Made by a program: the position numbers and the translations under genes | The notes under the pieces: generated by a model | Database searches by the model: none | What the model was told of the DNA's origin: nothing | What the model saw: only the letters and a program-made list of their open reading frames with translations | Part shown: positions 27,000-34,743 of the stretch, one piece after another | How positions within the stretch are numbered: position 1 is the first letter of the stretch | Layout of the letters: every line of letters starts with the position of its first letter | NCBI RefSeq assembly: GCF_001399755.1 | Contig: NZ_LJCP01000006.1 | Span: 1 to 64,000 of the forward strand | Length of the DNA: 64,000 nt | Direction: 5' to 3' | DNA from: Thiohalorhabdus denitrificans | GTDB taxonomy: Bacteria; Pseudomonadota; Gammaproteobacteria; Thiohalorhabdales; Thiohalorhabdaceae

Positions 27000-27578
27000 A
27001 TGAAGAAGACCCTGATCACGGGGCTGTTCGCCCTCGGCTTCGCCATCCCCGGCGCCCAGGCCGCGGAGTACAAGATCGACACCGAAGGCCAGCACGCCTT
27101 CATCCAGTTCAAGATCCAGCACCTGGGCTACAGCTGGCTGCACGGCCGGTTCAACGACTTCTCCGGCCACTTCACCTACGACAAAGAGAATCCGGACGCC
27201 TCCGAGGTGGTGGTAAACATCGACCCGGCCAGCATCGACTCCAACCACGCCGAGCGCGACAAGCACCTGCGGGACGAGGAATTCCTGCACGTGGACGAGT
27301 ACCCCGAGGCCAAATTCGAGAGCACCGGCTTCGAGGACCACGGCGACGGCACCGCCACCCTCGAGGGTGAGCTTACCTTGCGGGGCGAGACCAATCCGGT
27401 GACCATCGACGTTGAGCACGTGGGCCACGGCGAAGACCCCTGGGGCGGCTACCGCCGCGGCTTCAAGGGCACCACCAAGCTGGCGCTCGAGGACTACGGC
27501 ATCGACTACGACCTCGGGCCGGACGCCGAGGAGGTCTACCTGACCCTGTCCATCGAGGGCGTTCGGCAGGACGACTAG
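27000..27578 (+). CDS. yceI: YceI-family periplasmic lipid-binding protein
   Basis: The 192-residue product has a signal peptide (about residues 1-21, ending GAQA) and the YceI beta-barrel. Typical segments are YKIDTEGQHAFIQFKIQHLGYSWLHGRF, the HLRDEEFLHVDEYPEAKFES centre and VTIDVEHVGHGEDPWGGYRRGF. These lipocalin-like proteins bind isoprenoid chains such as polyprenyl quinones. The upstream cytochrome b561 gene supports a quinone-linked role, since yceI and b561 genes often travel together. Confidence 0.95.
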   Translation: MKKTLITGLFALGFAIPGAQAAEYKIDTEGQHAFIQFKIQHLGYSWLHGRFNDFSGHFTYDKENPDASEVVVNIDPASIDSNHAERDKHLRDEEFLHVDEYPEAKFESTGFEDHGDGTATLEGELTLRGETNPVTIDVEHVGHGEDPWGGYRRGFKGTTKLALEDYGIDYDLGPDAEEVYLTLSIEGVRQDD

Positions 27579-27590
27579 GAGGATTGCGCC

Positions 27591-28448
27591 ATGGCGGAGC
27601 GTACGGTGGTTCAGGTGGTACCGGCGATGGAGGTCTCCGAGGGGGCCGGGGTGCGGATCCTGCGGACCATCGGCACGCCCGCCCGGCGCCACCTCGATCC
27701 CTTCCTCATGCTGGACCACTTCGGCAGCGACAACCCGGACGACTACGGCGCGGGCTTTCCCGATCACCCGCACCGGGGCTTCATCACCCTCACCTACATG
27801 CTCGACGGCCACATGGCCCACGGCGACAGCATGGGCAATGAGGGGCGGCTGGACCCGGGCGGGGCGCAGTGGATGAAGGCCGCCAGCGGCGTCATCCACT
27901 CGGAGATGCCGCGCCAGGAGGCCGGGCTCATGCGCGGCTTCCAGCTGTGGATCAACCTGCCGGCGGCGGAGAAGATGTCGGCGCCGGAGTACCAGGAGAT
28001 CCGCCCCGAGGCCGTGCCCGAGGTGACCGAGGAAGGGGCGCGCGTCCGGGTGCTGGCCGGGCGCTACGGCGACACCGTCGGCCCGGTGGAGGACCCCAAC
28101 ACCGACGTCAGCTACCTGGACGTGCGGCTGGAGGCGGGGGCCACCTTCACCCACCAGCCCCCTGACGGCCACACCGCCTTCGCCTTCCTGTTCGAGGGCA
28201 CGGCGCAGGTGGGGGGCCAGGACATCCCCGACACCAGCCTGATCGTGCTCGGGGAAGAAGGGGCCGTCACGGTGAAAGCGGGCCCGGAAGGCGCCAGACT
28301 GCTGCTGGTGGCCGGGCGGCCCCTCGGCGAGCCCATCGCCCAGTACGGCCCCTTCGTCATGACCAACCGCGAGGAGCTGGAGCAGGCCTTCCGCGACTAC
28401 CGGGACGGCCAGCTGGTGCGCGACCGGGCGGCCTTCCGGGAGGTCTGA
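27591..28448 (+). CDS. Pirin-family protein
   Basis: The 285-residue bicupin has pirin's metal-binding residues in DHPHRGFITLTY and GVIHSEMPRQE (two His, then His and Glu), with the family's MLDHFG and GFQLWINLP segments. Pirins bind iron; some are quercetinases and others have regulatory roles, so the function here is unknown. It is the last gene of the b561-yceI operon and is followed by a terminator. AGGAGG precedes its ATG. Confidence 0.93.
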   Translation: MAERTVVQVVPAMEVSEGAGVRILRTIGTPARRHLDPFLMLDHFGSDNPDDYGAGFPDHPHRGFITLTYMLDGHMAHGDSMGNEGRLDPGGAQWMKAASGVIHSEMPRQEAGLMRGFQLWINLPAAEKMSAPEYQEIRPEAVPEVTEEGARVRVLAGRYGDTVGPVEDPNTDVSYLDVRLEAGATFTHQPPDGHTAFAFLFEGTAQVGGQDIPDTSLIVLGEEGAVTVKAGPEGARLLLVAGRPLGEPIAQYGPFVMTNREELEQAFRDYRDGQLVRDRAAFREV

Positions 28449-28476
28449 GGCGCCCTCCCCTGCTGCGCCGTTCTCC

Positions 28477-28506
28477 AACCGCCGGGGCTACCCCGGCGGT
28501 TTTTTT
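28477..28506 (+). terminator. Intrinsic terminator of the b561-yceI-pirin operon
   Basis: AACCGCCGGGG and CCCCGGCGGTT form a stem around a short loop, and seven T residues follow. Confidence 0.93.
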
Positions 28507-28729
28507 CGCCCGACCCACCCCGGGTACTGTCCGAAGGCCCTTCGGTCTGTCCCAGGCTCCCTTGGCAAGGGGCCGCCCCCGGATTATTGTTTCCTGACAG
28601 GGTGTTGAAAGGGGGGCGAACCCCGGTCCTACCCCTCCGGGAGATCGGCGCCGGACGCGGGCACCGCCCCGTGCTTGTCCACCCCCTCCGAACCGGGTTC
28701 CTTCCCCCGCCGTACGCTCGACGGAGCCA

Positions 28730-29389
28730 ATGACCAAGACCTACGCGGTGTTGACCGGCGATCTGGTGCGCTCGCGCTCTCTGTCTGGGGAGGCGCTGCA
28801 GGCGGCCCACGAGGGTCTGCAGGCTGCCGCCTCGGACCTGTCGGCGGCCCCCTGGGAACCGGCCCCCCTTCCCCTCGGCGCATTGGACATCTTCCGGGGC
28901 GACTCCTGGCAGCTCCTGCTCGGGGAGCCCCGCGCGGCGCTTCGGTCCGCGGTCTACCTGCGGGCCTCCCTGCTGGCGCGGGGGGCAGCGGACACCCGCA
29001 TCGCCATCGGGATCGGCGGAGTGGACCGGGTCGCCGAGGAGCGCGTGTCCCAGTCCGCCGGCGAGGCCTTCCAGCTGTCCGGGGAGGCCCTGGACGCCAT
29101 GGGGCCGCGCTTCCGGATCGCCCTGAACCCGGCACCCTCCCTGGCGCTTCCTGCCCGGTGGGCGGGGCTTGTAGCCCACTTGTGCGACAGCGTCATGGCC
29201 CAGTGGGAGGGCCGGCAGATCGAGATCGCCCGCTTGGCCTGCTTTTTCCCCCAAGCCTCGCACGAGGAGATCGGCGCCCGGCTCTCCCCGCCCATCACGC
29301 AGCAAGCGGTCAGCAAGTCCCTACTCAGCTCCGGCTGGTACGGGCTGGCCGAGGCCCTCACGGTGATGGAGTCAGACTCCGGCGTGTAA
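28730..29389 (+). CDS. SatD-family-like protein with putative helix-turn-helix
   Basis: The 219-residue cytoplasmic protein opens YAVLTGDLVRSR and has FRGDSWQLLLGEP and ADTRIAIGIGGVDR segments, as in SatD-like proteins of unknown function. The C-terminal stretch EEIGARLSPPITQQAVSKSLLSSGW looks like a helix-turn-helix, so DNA binding is plausible. It is followed after 81 A+T-rich bases by a DUF3307 membrane-protein gene; the pair may form one unit. Family assignment rests on recalled motifs only. Confidence 0.6.
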   Translation: MTKTYAVLTGDLVRSRSLSGEALQAAHEGLQAAASDLSAAPWEPAPLPLGALDIFRGDSWQLLLGEPRAALRSAVYLRASLLARGAADTRIAIGIGGVDRVAEERVSQSAGEAFQLSGEALDAMGPRFRIALNPAPSLALPARWAGLVAHLCDSVMAQWEGRQIEIARLACFFPQASHEEIGARLSPPITQQAVSKSLLSSGWYGLAEALTVMESDSGV

Positions 29390-29450
29390 CAACTCCTAAA
29401 TATTGTATTTAAAAAAACAACCTTTAAAAGTTGTTAATAGAAAAACAACC
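29388..29450. repeat. A+T-rich AACAAC repeat cluster between the SatD-like and DUF3307 genes
   Basis: Three copies of AACAAC (29388, 29416 and about 29444) lie in an otherwise A+T-rich gap. The middle copy pairs with GTTGTT (29430-29435) across eight bases to make a small hairpin. The cluster could be an operator for the upstream HTH-containing protein, or a leader element for the membrane-protein gene. Confidence 0.45.
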
Positions 29451-29470
29451 ACGCACGGGGCACCCGGCCC

Positions 29471-30208
29471 ATGACCGAGACCCTTCTGGCCCTGCTCGTC
29501 GGCCATTTCGTCGGGGACTTTGTCCTCCAGACCGACCGCATGGTGCGGATCAAGCGCGCCCCCGCGATCCTGGTCCTGCACGTGGTCCTGGTTACGGCGG
29601 TGAGCGCCCTGCTGCTGGGCAGCCTAGACGGGTGGGTGCTGGGGATCCTGTTCCTCACCCATCTGGCCATGGACGCGGTGAAGGTCTACCTGCTGCCACC
29701 GAGCCTGCCGGCCTTCCTGGCGGATCAGGCCGTGCACCTGGCGGTCATCGTCGCCCTCGCGCTGGCCTTCCCGGCCACGGCGCAAGCCGGCCTCTGGGGG
29801 GAGTGGCTGACGGATGCGGAAATGCGGGGCTACGCCCAGGGAATGGCGGGGGCTCTGGGGGTACTGCTGACCCTGCCGGTGGCGGGGGTGGTCATCGGCC
29901 TGCTCATGGAGCCCCTGACCCGGGAGCTGGAGGGCGATCAGAGCCCTACTGGGGGCCTGCCCAACGGCGGTCGCTACATCGGCTGGCTGGAGCGGGGGCT
30001 GGTGCTGATGCTGTACCTGGGCGGACAAAGCTCGGCCATCGGTTTCGTGCTGGCCACCAAGTCCATCTTGCGCTTCGGCGAGATCAAGGACTCCGAGCAC
30101 CGCAAGCTGGCCGAGTTCATCCTCATCGGCACCTTCCTGAGCTTCGCCCTGGCCCTGGCGGGCGGGATCCTCACCGAGTGGGCGCTGGGCGCCGTGGCAT
30201 CCCCCTAG
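29471..30208 (+). CDS. DUF3307 membrane protein
   Basis: The 245-residue protein has about six or seven hydrophobic segments and the DUF3307 start LLVGHFVGDFVLQTDRMVRIK. The conserved FLTHLAMDAVKVY and C-terminal GFVLATKSILRFGEIKD...EFILIGTFLSF segments also match. No biochemical role is known for this family. A clear ribosome-binding site is missing, which may fit translation coupled to, or controlled by, the A+T-rich leader. Confidence 0.78.
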   Translation: MTETLLALLVGHFVGDFVLQTDRMVRIKRAPAILVLHVVLVTAVSALLLGSLDGWVLGILFLTHLAMDAVKVYLLPPSLPAFLADQAVHLAVIVALALAFPATAQAGLWGEWLTDAEMRGYAQGMAGALGVLLTLPVAGVVIGLLMEPLTRELEGDQSPTGGLPNGGRYIGWLERGLVLMLYLGGQSSAIGFVLATKSILRFGEIKDSEHRKLAEFILIGTFLSFALALAGGILTEWALGAVASP

Positions 30209-30218
30209 CCCCGCCCCG

Positions 30219-30241
30219 CCGGGGCCGGTTTCCGGCCCCGG
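30219..30241. terminator. Symmetric hairpin between convergent genes
   Basis: CCGGGGCCGG-TTT-CCGGCCCCGG is a perfect 10-bp stem between the DUF3307 and doxX ends. It has no T tract, so a two-way terminator role is tentative. Confidence 0.4.
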
Positions 30242-30253
30242 ATGGGGGTCGAC

Positions 30254-30637
30254 TCAGCGGTTGTTCACCGCGTAGCGCCCCGGGCCCAGCAGCATCAGCG
30301 CCACCGCCGTGAACAGGTACATGCCCTGCAGCTCGATGGCCCAGGCGCCGTTCTGGTTCAGGGCCAGCACCTCGTGGCTGTGGGCCAAACCGATGGCGAA
30401 GAGCATGTTCAGGGCGATCAGCCCGGCCCCCACGCGGGCGTACCAGCCCACCAGGAGCAGAATGGGGCCCAGCACCTCGCCAAGGAAGGCCCCGTAGGCC
30501 AGCGCCGGGGGAAGACCCGCCTCCCCGACCATACCCTGGATGCCGTCCACCCCGTTGGTCAGTTTGTTGATGCCGTGCAGCAGGATCAGCACGGCCAGCA
30601 CCACCCGCAGCAGCAGTTTGCCGAGATCGTTCATCAT
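30254..30637 (-). CDS. DoxX-family membrane protein
   Basis: The 127-residue protein has four transmembrane helices and the DoxX pattern: LLRVVLAVLILLHGINKL near the N-terminus, GEVLGPILLLVGWYARVGAGLIALNM in the middle and a final AVALMLLGPGRYAV. The family includes the small thiosulfate:quinone oxidoreductase subunit DoxD relatives and many of unknown role. The start is ATGATG at 30637/30634 after AGGATGG. The upstream region has inverted and direct repeats. Confidence 0.88.
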   Translation of the reverse strand: MMNDLGKLLLRVVLAVLILLHGINKLTNGVDGIQGMVGEAGLPPALAYGAFLGEVLGPILLLVGWYARVGAGLIALNMLFAIGLAHSHEVLALNQNGAWAIELQGMYLFTAVALMLLGPGRYAVNNR

Positions 30638-30657
30638 GGTGGGGTTCCATCCTGGTT

Positions 30658-30720
30658 GTTCCGGAAAAAAAGAAAACCCTTTCCGAACCAAGGTAACCCC
30701 TTGAGCGAAAATGGAAACCC
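30658..30720. promoter_or_regulatory. Inverted and direct repeats upstream of doxX
   Basis: GTTCCGGAAA (30658-30667) is matched by TTTCCGAAC (30680-30688). Further out, CAAGG-TAAC-CCCTTG and a second AACCCCTTG occur. The cluster lies in the presumed doxX promoter region and may hold an operator. Confidence 0.3.
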
Positions 30721-30741
30721 CTTGCTAAAAAGGCAGATCGG

Positions 30742-31182
30742 TCAGCGCGTGGAGCCGGTGCGACGGGCGGGCTCGGAGCCGGGCTCGCCGGGTAGGGCCA
30801 AGGGAGCGGCGGTCTTCCAGGAGAGGTTCTCGCTGGTGGGACGGGTGAGGAGGAAGGCCGCCACGCAGGCCAGCGCCAGCCCCTGCAGGGCCAGGGCCCA
30901 GGCGGGGACGCCGGCGCCCGCCGCGATGCCCACGCTGGCGAACAGGGAGAGCACGGCGATCCACTTGCCCCGGCGCGGGATGGCCCGGTGCTCCCGCCAG
31001 TCCCTTAGGTAGGGACCGAAGCGGGGATGGGTGAGGAGCCAGCGACGGGCACGCTCCGAGCTCCGGCCGAAGGCCCAGGCGGCCACCAGCAGGAACGGGG
31101 TGGTGGGCAGCAGCGGCAGCAGGATGCCCGCCACGCCCAGCCCCACATTGCACCAGCCGAAGAGCTGCCAGACCCAGCGCAT
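30742..31182 (-). CDS. YbaN-family (DUF454) inner-membrane protein
   Basis: The 146-residue protein begins with two helices carrying the DUF454 signature GVAGILLPLLPTTPFLLVAAWAFGRSSERARRWL. A short loop with HPRFGPYLRDWREHRAIPRRGK follows, then two more helices. The family's function is unknown. The ATG at 31182 is preferred because GGGGAGG sits just before it. It lies upstream of doxX on the same strand, but about 100 bases with repeats separate them. Confidence 0.88.
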   Translation of the reverse strand: MRWVWQLFGWCNVGLGVAGILLPLLPTTPFLLVAAWAFGRSSERARRWLLTHPRFGPYLRDWREHRAIPRRGKWIAVLSLFASVGIAAGAGVPAWALALQGLALACVAAFLLTRPTSENLSWKTAAPLALPGEPGSEPARRTGSTR

Positions 31183-31333
31183 GTCCCACCTCCCCGGTAA
31201 GGCTCCTGCGTTAGTATACACCCGCACCGTTGCGACGAGGATCGGCCCGCCACTCTTCGACCCATTTGCGGACCCGTAGGTGCCCTGCGGAGAATGGGTG
31301 GTTCCTCCGGACCCACGGGAGGACCGTCACACC

Positions 31334-31951
31334 ATGCTCGGGATCGTCCTCCGCGCCCTGCTGCCCGGGGCGTTCCTCCTCCTCGCCGGGTGCGCCACCG
31401 GGGTCACGCCGCCCGCATCCCCCGTGGAGGACCCCCGCCGGGTCTTCCTCCTGGACCACGGCTGGCACGCCAGCCTGGTGCTGACCACCCCGGAGGGCGA
31501 CCTGGTGCGCTACGCCTACGGCGACTGGCGGTACTACGCCGAGCGGGACACCGGTTTGGGCAGCGGCCTGGCGGCGCTGTTCCGCGCCACCCCGGCGACC
31601 CTGGGCCGCCGTGAGCTGCCCGGTCCGCCGGATCCGGGGGTAGTGTGCCGCCGGGTCCTGGTACCGGTGGAAACGCTGTTCCCCCTGGAGGTGTCCGGAG
31701 CGCGGGTGGACGCCCTTCGGAACTGGCTGGACCGCCGCCACGCGGAGGGCGCCGAGGGCCACAAGTATGTTCCCGCCTACGACCTGACCTTCGCACCCCT
31801 GTCCGAGTCCTACCGCCTGCCCACCACCTCCAACAGCCGGGTGGCCCGGTGGCTGCGCTCTCTGGGCGCGGAGGTTACCGAGACCCCCCTGCTGTCGCGT
31901 TGGACCCTGGGAGGACCCGACGCCGAGCCGCCGCACCGCTGCCCCCCTTGA
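31334..31951 (+). CDS. DUF2459 lipoprotein
   Basis: The 205-residue product has a lipoprotein signal ending LLLAGC (lipobox cysteine near residue 19). The DUF2459 features are FLLDHGWHASLVL, RYAYGDWRYYA, and YDLTFAPLSESYRLPTTSNSRVARWLRSLG. It should be anchored in the outer or inner membrane, facing the periplasm. The family has no established activity. The ATG at 31334 is chosen because the signal peptide begins there. Confidence 0.82.
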   Translation: MLGIVLRALLPGAFLLLAGCATGVTPPASPVEDPRRVFLLDHGWHASLVLTTPEGDLVRYAYGDWRYYAERDTGLGSGLAALFRATPATLGRRELPGPPDPGVVCRRVLVPVETLFPLEVSGARVDALRNWLDRRHAEGAEGHKYVPAYDLTFAPLSESYRLPTTSNSRVARWLRSLGAEVTETPLLSRWTLGGPDAEPPHRCPP

Positions 31952-32275
31952 TCCTCCGTCCGGCCGTCCCGCTTGGCGCCCCTTCCGCGCCGGACCGGGG
32001 TTGTCGGGAATAAGGCCCACCCGCTGGGAAGTTACGTGCATCCCGGTACAGCTTCTGGCAGTCTTTGGACAGACTGGTTGGCTGTCCGTTTGCTGCGGGA
32101 CAGCCACAGGGGAAAGTGACGGGCGGAACGGACCCCTATGCTGCTCCCCTCGGGGACCTCCGGGCGACCGGAGAGGGGGGAGACACCGGGAGGTCGGCCT
32201 CCCGAGTAGAGGCGGCCGACCGGACTGGCACGGGCGACGACGGGTCCGACCCAGTCGACAACAAAGGGGATTGTC
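31952..32275. other. Leader region of the MoxR operon with tandem hairpins
   Basis: No gene is supported in these 324 bases. Two adjacent hairpins are visible: CAGTCT-N6-AGACTG (32059-32076) and GGCTGTCC-N10-GGACAGCC (32080-32105). They lie about 170 bases before the first gene of the envelope operon and could be leader structures or operator dyads. Confidence 0.4.
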
Positions 32276-33058
32276 ATGAGCGAGAATCCGTATCAGGCGC
32301 CGGCGGCGGCGCTGGAGACTGCCTTCGGGAACGGCGACCGGGAGTCGGGAGAGCTTCGCGAGCCACGGGGGGTGGCCGTCGGGCGCGGCTGGGGATGGAT
32401 CCGGGAGGCCTATGGCCTGTTCAAGCGGCAGCCGGCCCTCTGGGTCCTCCTGCCACTGACCTTCATGCTCATCCAGATGGGCCTTTCCATGGTACCGCTG
32501 GTCAACATCCTGGCTGCCTTCCTGGGGGTTCTGTTGATGGCGGGAATGTACTTCGCCGCCGACCAAACCGCCAACGACGCCGATGCGGCCTTTCCCGACC
32601 TCTTCGTGGGCTTCCGCGAGAACACCCTGCGCCTGCTGGGCGTCGCCCTGGTCCACTCCCTTGGAACCATTCTCGCGGTCGGAATGAGCCTGTTTCCCGC
32701 CCTGGCTTCGGGCACGGGAGCGGGACTCGACCAGGCCGGGACGAGCCCTGGCCCGGTCGCGCTGCTTTTCCCTCTGGCCATGTTCGCGATCATGATCCCG
32801 ATCGCCATGGCCACCTGGTTCGCGACGCCCCTGGTCATCCTCGAGGACGTAAAGGTGCTGCCCGCCCTGCGCATGAGCTTCATGGCCTGCCTGCGCAACA
32901 TCCTGCCCATGTTTGTCTACGGGCTGGCCCTGGGTGCGCTCTTTTTCCTGGGGGCCCTGCCCCTGTTCCTCGGTCTGCTGGTGGTGTTCCCGGTCGCGAT
33001 CCTTTCCAGCTACACCGCCTACCGGGACATCTTCTACAGCGAGCCCGCCCCGGCGTAG
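32276..33058 (+). CDS. BPSS1780-like multi-spanning membrane protein
   Basis: The 260-residue product starts MSENPYQAPAA, the short NPYQAP head common to several bacterial membrane families, and has about five or six hydrophobic segments. The stretch ATPLVILEDVKVLPALRMSFMACLRNILPM matches the BPSS1780/DUF2189-like pattern. Function is unknown. It is the first gene of the block that continues with RDD, SpoIIM, DUF4129, DUF4350, MoxR and DUF58, separated from RDD by only 15 bases. Confidence 0.7.
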   Translation: MSENPYQAPAAALETAFGNGDRESGELREPRGVAVGRGWGWIREAYGLFKRQPALWVLLPLTFMLIQMGLSMVPLVNILAAFLGVLLMAGMYFAADQTANDADAAFPDLFVGFRENTLRLLGVALVHSLGTILAVGMSLFPALASGTGAGLDQAGTSPGPVALLFPLAMFAIMIPIAMATWFATPLVILEDVKVLPALRMSFMACLRNILPMFVYGLALGALFFLGALPLFLGLLVVFPVAILSSYTAYRDIFYSEPAPA

Positions 33059-33073
33059 GGAGCGATCGGGAAG

Positions 33074-33772
33074 GTGCTCGACACCACCGTCCGTACCGAG
33101 ACCCCGGAGGGGGTGGATCTCCACCTGCACCCGGCCGGGCCCCTGGAGCGGGCCCGCGCCTGGATGATCGACCAGCTGCTGCGCCTGGGGATCTACGCCC
33201 TGGTGTCCTTCGTGCTCGGCCTGCTCGGCCAGTTCGGCTGGGGCCTGGCCCTGGTGGTCGTCTTCCTCGTGGAGTGGTTCTACCCGGTGTACTTCGAGCT
33301 GTTCCACGGCGGGGCCACGCCGGGAAAGATGGCCCTGGGGCTCCACGCCATCCAGGACAACGGCGCGCCGCTGGAATGGCGCGGGGCCCTGCTGCGCAAC
33401 CTCCTGCGGGCGGCGGACTTCCTGCCCTTCCTCTACGGCCTGGGGCTGGTGGTAATGGTCCTCACGGGCCGCTTCCAACGGCTCGGCGACCTCGCTGCCG
33501 GGACCCTGGTGGTGTACGACACCGAGCGGCACGACCAGAGGGACTCCGGGGTGCAAGGCACCCTGCCCCCGCCGGTGCCGCTGAGCCTGGAGGAGCAACA
33601 GGCCGTCCTGGCCTTCGCCGAGCGGGGCGGGCAGCTGTCCCCGCAGCGCCGGGCCGAGCTGGCGGCGGTGCTCGCCCCCCTCCTCCCCGCCGGGGCGCCG
33701 GAGCCGGAGACGGCCCTGCACCGGCTCGCCAACTGGTATCGGGGACAGGGCATGGCGGAGGCGGAGCCGTGA
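33074..33772 (+). CDS. RDD-family membrane protein
   Basis: The 232-residue product has the RDD-domain pattern: ERARAWMIDQLLRLGIYAL (Arg, then Asp) in the first helix, FELFHGGATPGKMALGLHAIQDNGAPLEWRGALLRNLLRAADFLP in the middle and RLGDLAAGTLVV in the last helix. A soluble tail (about 165-232) is Pro/Glu-rich. RDD proteins are poorly understood, though some affect ion transport. The start is GTG. The stop overlaps the SpoIIM gene start (GTGA). Confidence 0.9.
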   Translation: MLDTTVRTETPEGVDLHLHPAGPLERARAWMIDQLLRLGIYALVSFVLGLLGQFGWGLALVVVFLVEWFYPVYFELFHGGATPGKMALGLHAIQDNGAPLEWRGALLRNLLRAADFLPFLYGLGLVVMVLTGRFQRLGDLAAGTLVVYDTERHDQRDSGVQGTLPPPVPLSLEEQQAVLAFAERGGQLSPQRRAELAAVLAPLLPAGAPEPETALHRLANWYRGQGMAEAEP

Positions 33773-34743
33773 AGCAGCTCCAGTTCGAACGGCACCACCG
33801 GGAGGACTGGGAGGCGCTCGAGGAACGGCTCGACGCCCTGGATCGCCGGGTCGCGGACGACGAGGTCGGCGACCTGCCGGAGCTGTACCGCCGCACCTCC
33901 CGCCACCTGGCCCTGGCCAAGGACCGCCACTACAGCCCGGCCCTGGTGGCCCGCCTCCACCGGCTGGTGCTGCGCGGCCACCAGCACCTCTACCGCACCC
34001 GGCGGCGCTGGGCCGGACGGGTGCTGCAGTTCTTCCTGGTGGAGCTGCCCCGCACCGTCCGCGCCGAGCGCCGGCTGTTCAGTCTTGCCGCCTTCCTGCT
34101 GTTCTTCCCCGGCCTGGTCATGGGCTTGGCCAGCTACGCCGACGGGCGGCTCATCTACACCTTGGCGGGCAGCGAGCAGGTGCGCCAGATGGAGTCCATG
34201 TACGACCCGGCCAATGACAAGGTCGGGCGCGGCGCCGAGCGCCAGTCCGCCTCCGACTTCCAGATGTTCGGCGTCTACGTCAGCAACAACACCGGCATCG
34301 GCTTCCGCACCTTCGCCGGGGGCCTGCTGTTCGGCGTGGGAACGGTGGCGACCCTGCTCTTCAACGGCCTGTTCCTGGGGGGCGTGGCCGGCCACCTGAC
34401 GGGGCTCGGCTACGCCGGTACCTTCTGGCCCTTCGTGGCCGGCCACGGGGCCTTCGAGCTCACCGCCATCGTACTCAGCGGCACCGCCGGCCTGCAGCTC
34501 GCCCGCGCCCTGTACGCGCCGGGGCGGTACGGCCGCATCGGCGCGCTGCGGGCCGTCGCCCCCGCCAGCGCCACCATCATGGCCGGCGCCGCGCTACTCT
34601 TCCTCCTGGCGGCCTTCGTGGAGGCCTTCTGGTCCTCCAGCACCCTGGTGCCGGACGAAGTGAAGTACGCGGTGGCCGGGGTGCTCTGGACCCTGGTGGC
34701 GGCGTATTTCCTCCTCGCCGGGAGGGCGCGGCGTGGATCTTGA
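33769..34743 (+). CDS. SpoIIM (stage II sporulation protein M-like) membrane protein
   Basis: The 324-residue product has a cytoplasmic helical N-terminus (about 1-95) and then five hydrophobic segments. It matches the SpoIIM/DUF95 family at YVSNNTGIGFRTFAGGLLFGVGTVATLLFNGLFLGGVAGHL and PFVAGHGAFELTAIVLSGTAGLQLARAL. In sporulating bacteria SpoIIM acts with peptidoglycan hydrolases. In non-sporulating bacteria the relatives occur in MoxR operons with unknown function. The GTG start overlaps the RDD stop by four bases. Confidence 0.92.
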   Translation: MKQLQFERHHREDWEALEERLDALDRRVADDEVGDLPELYRRTSRHLALAKDRHYSPALVARLHRLVLRGHQHLYRTRRRWAGRVLQFFLVELPRTVRAERRLFSLAAFLLFFPGLVMGLASYADGRLIYTLAGSEQVRQMESMYDPANDKVGRGAERQSASDFQMFGVYVSNNTGIGFRTFAGGLLFGVGTVATLLFNGLFLGGVAGHLTGLGYAGTFWPFVAGHGAFELTAIVLSGTAGLQLARALYAPGRYGRIGALRAVAPASATIMAGAALLFLLAAFVEAFWSSSTLVPDEVKYAVAGVLWTLVAAYFLLAGRARRGS

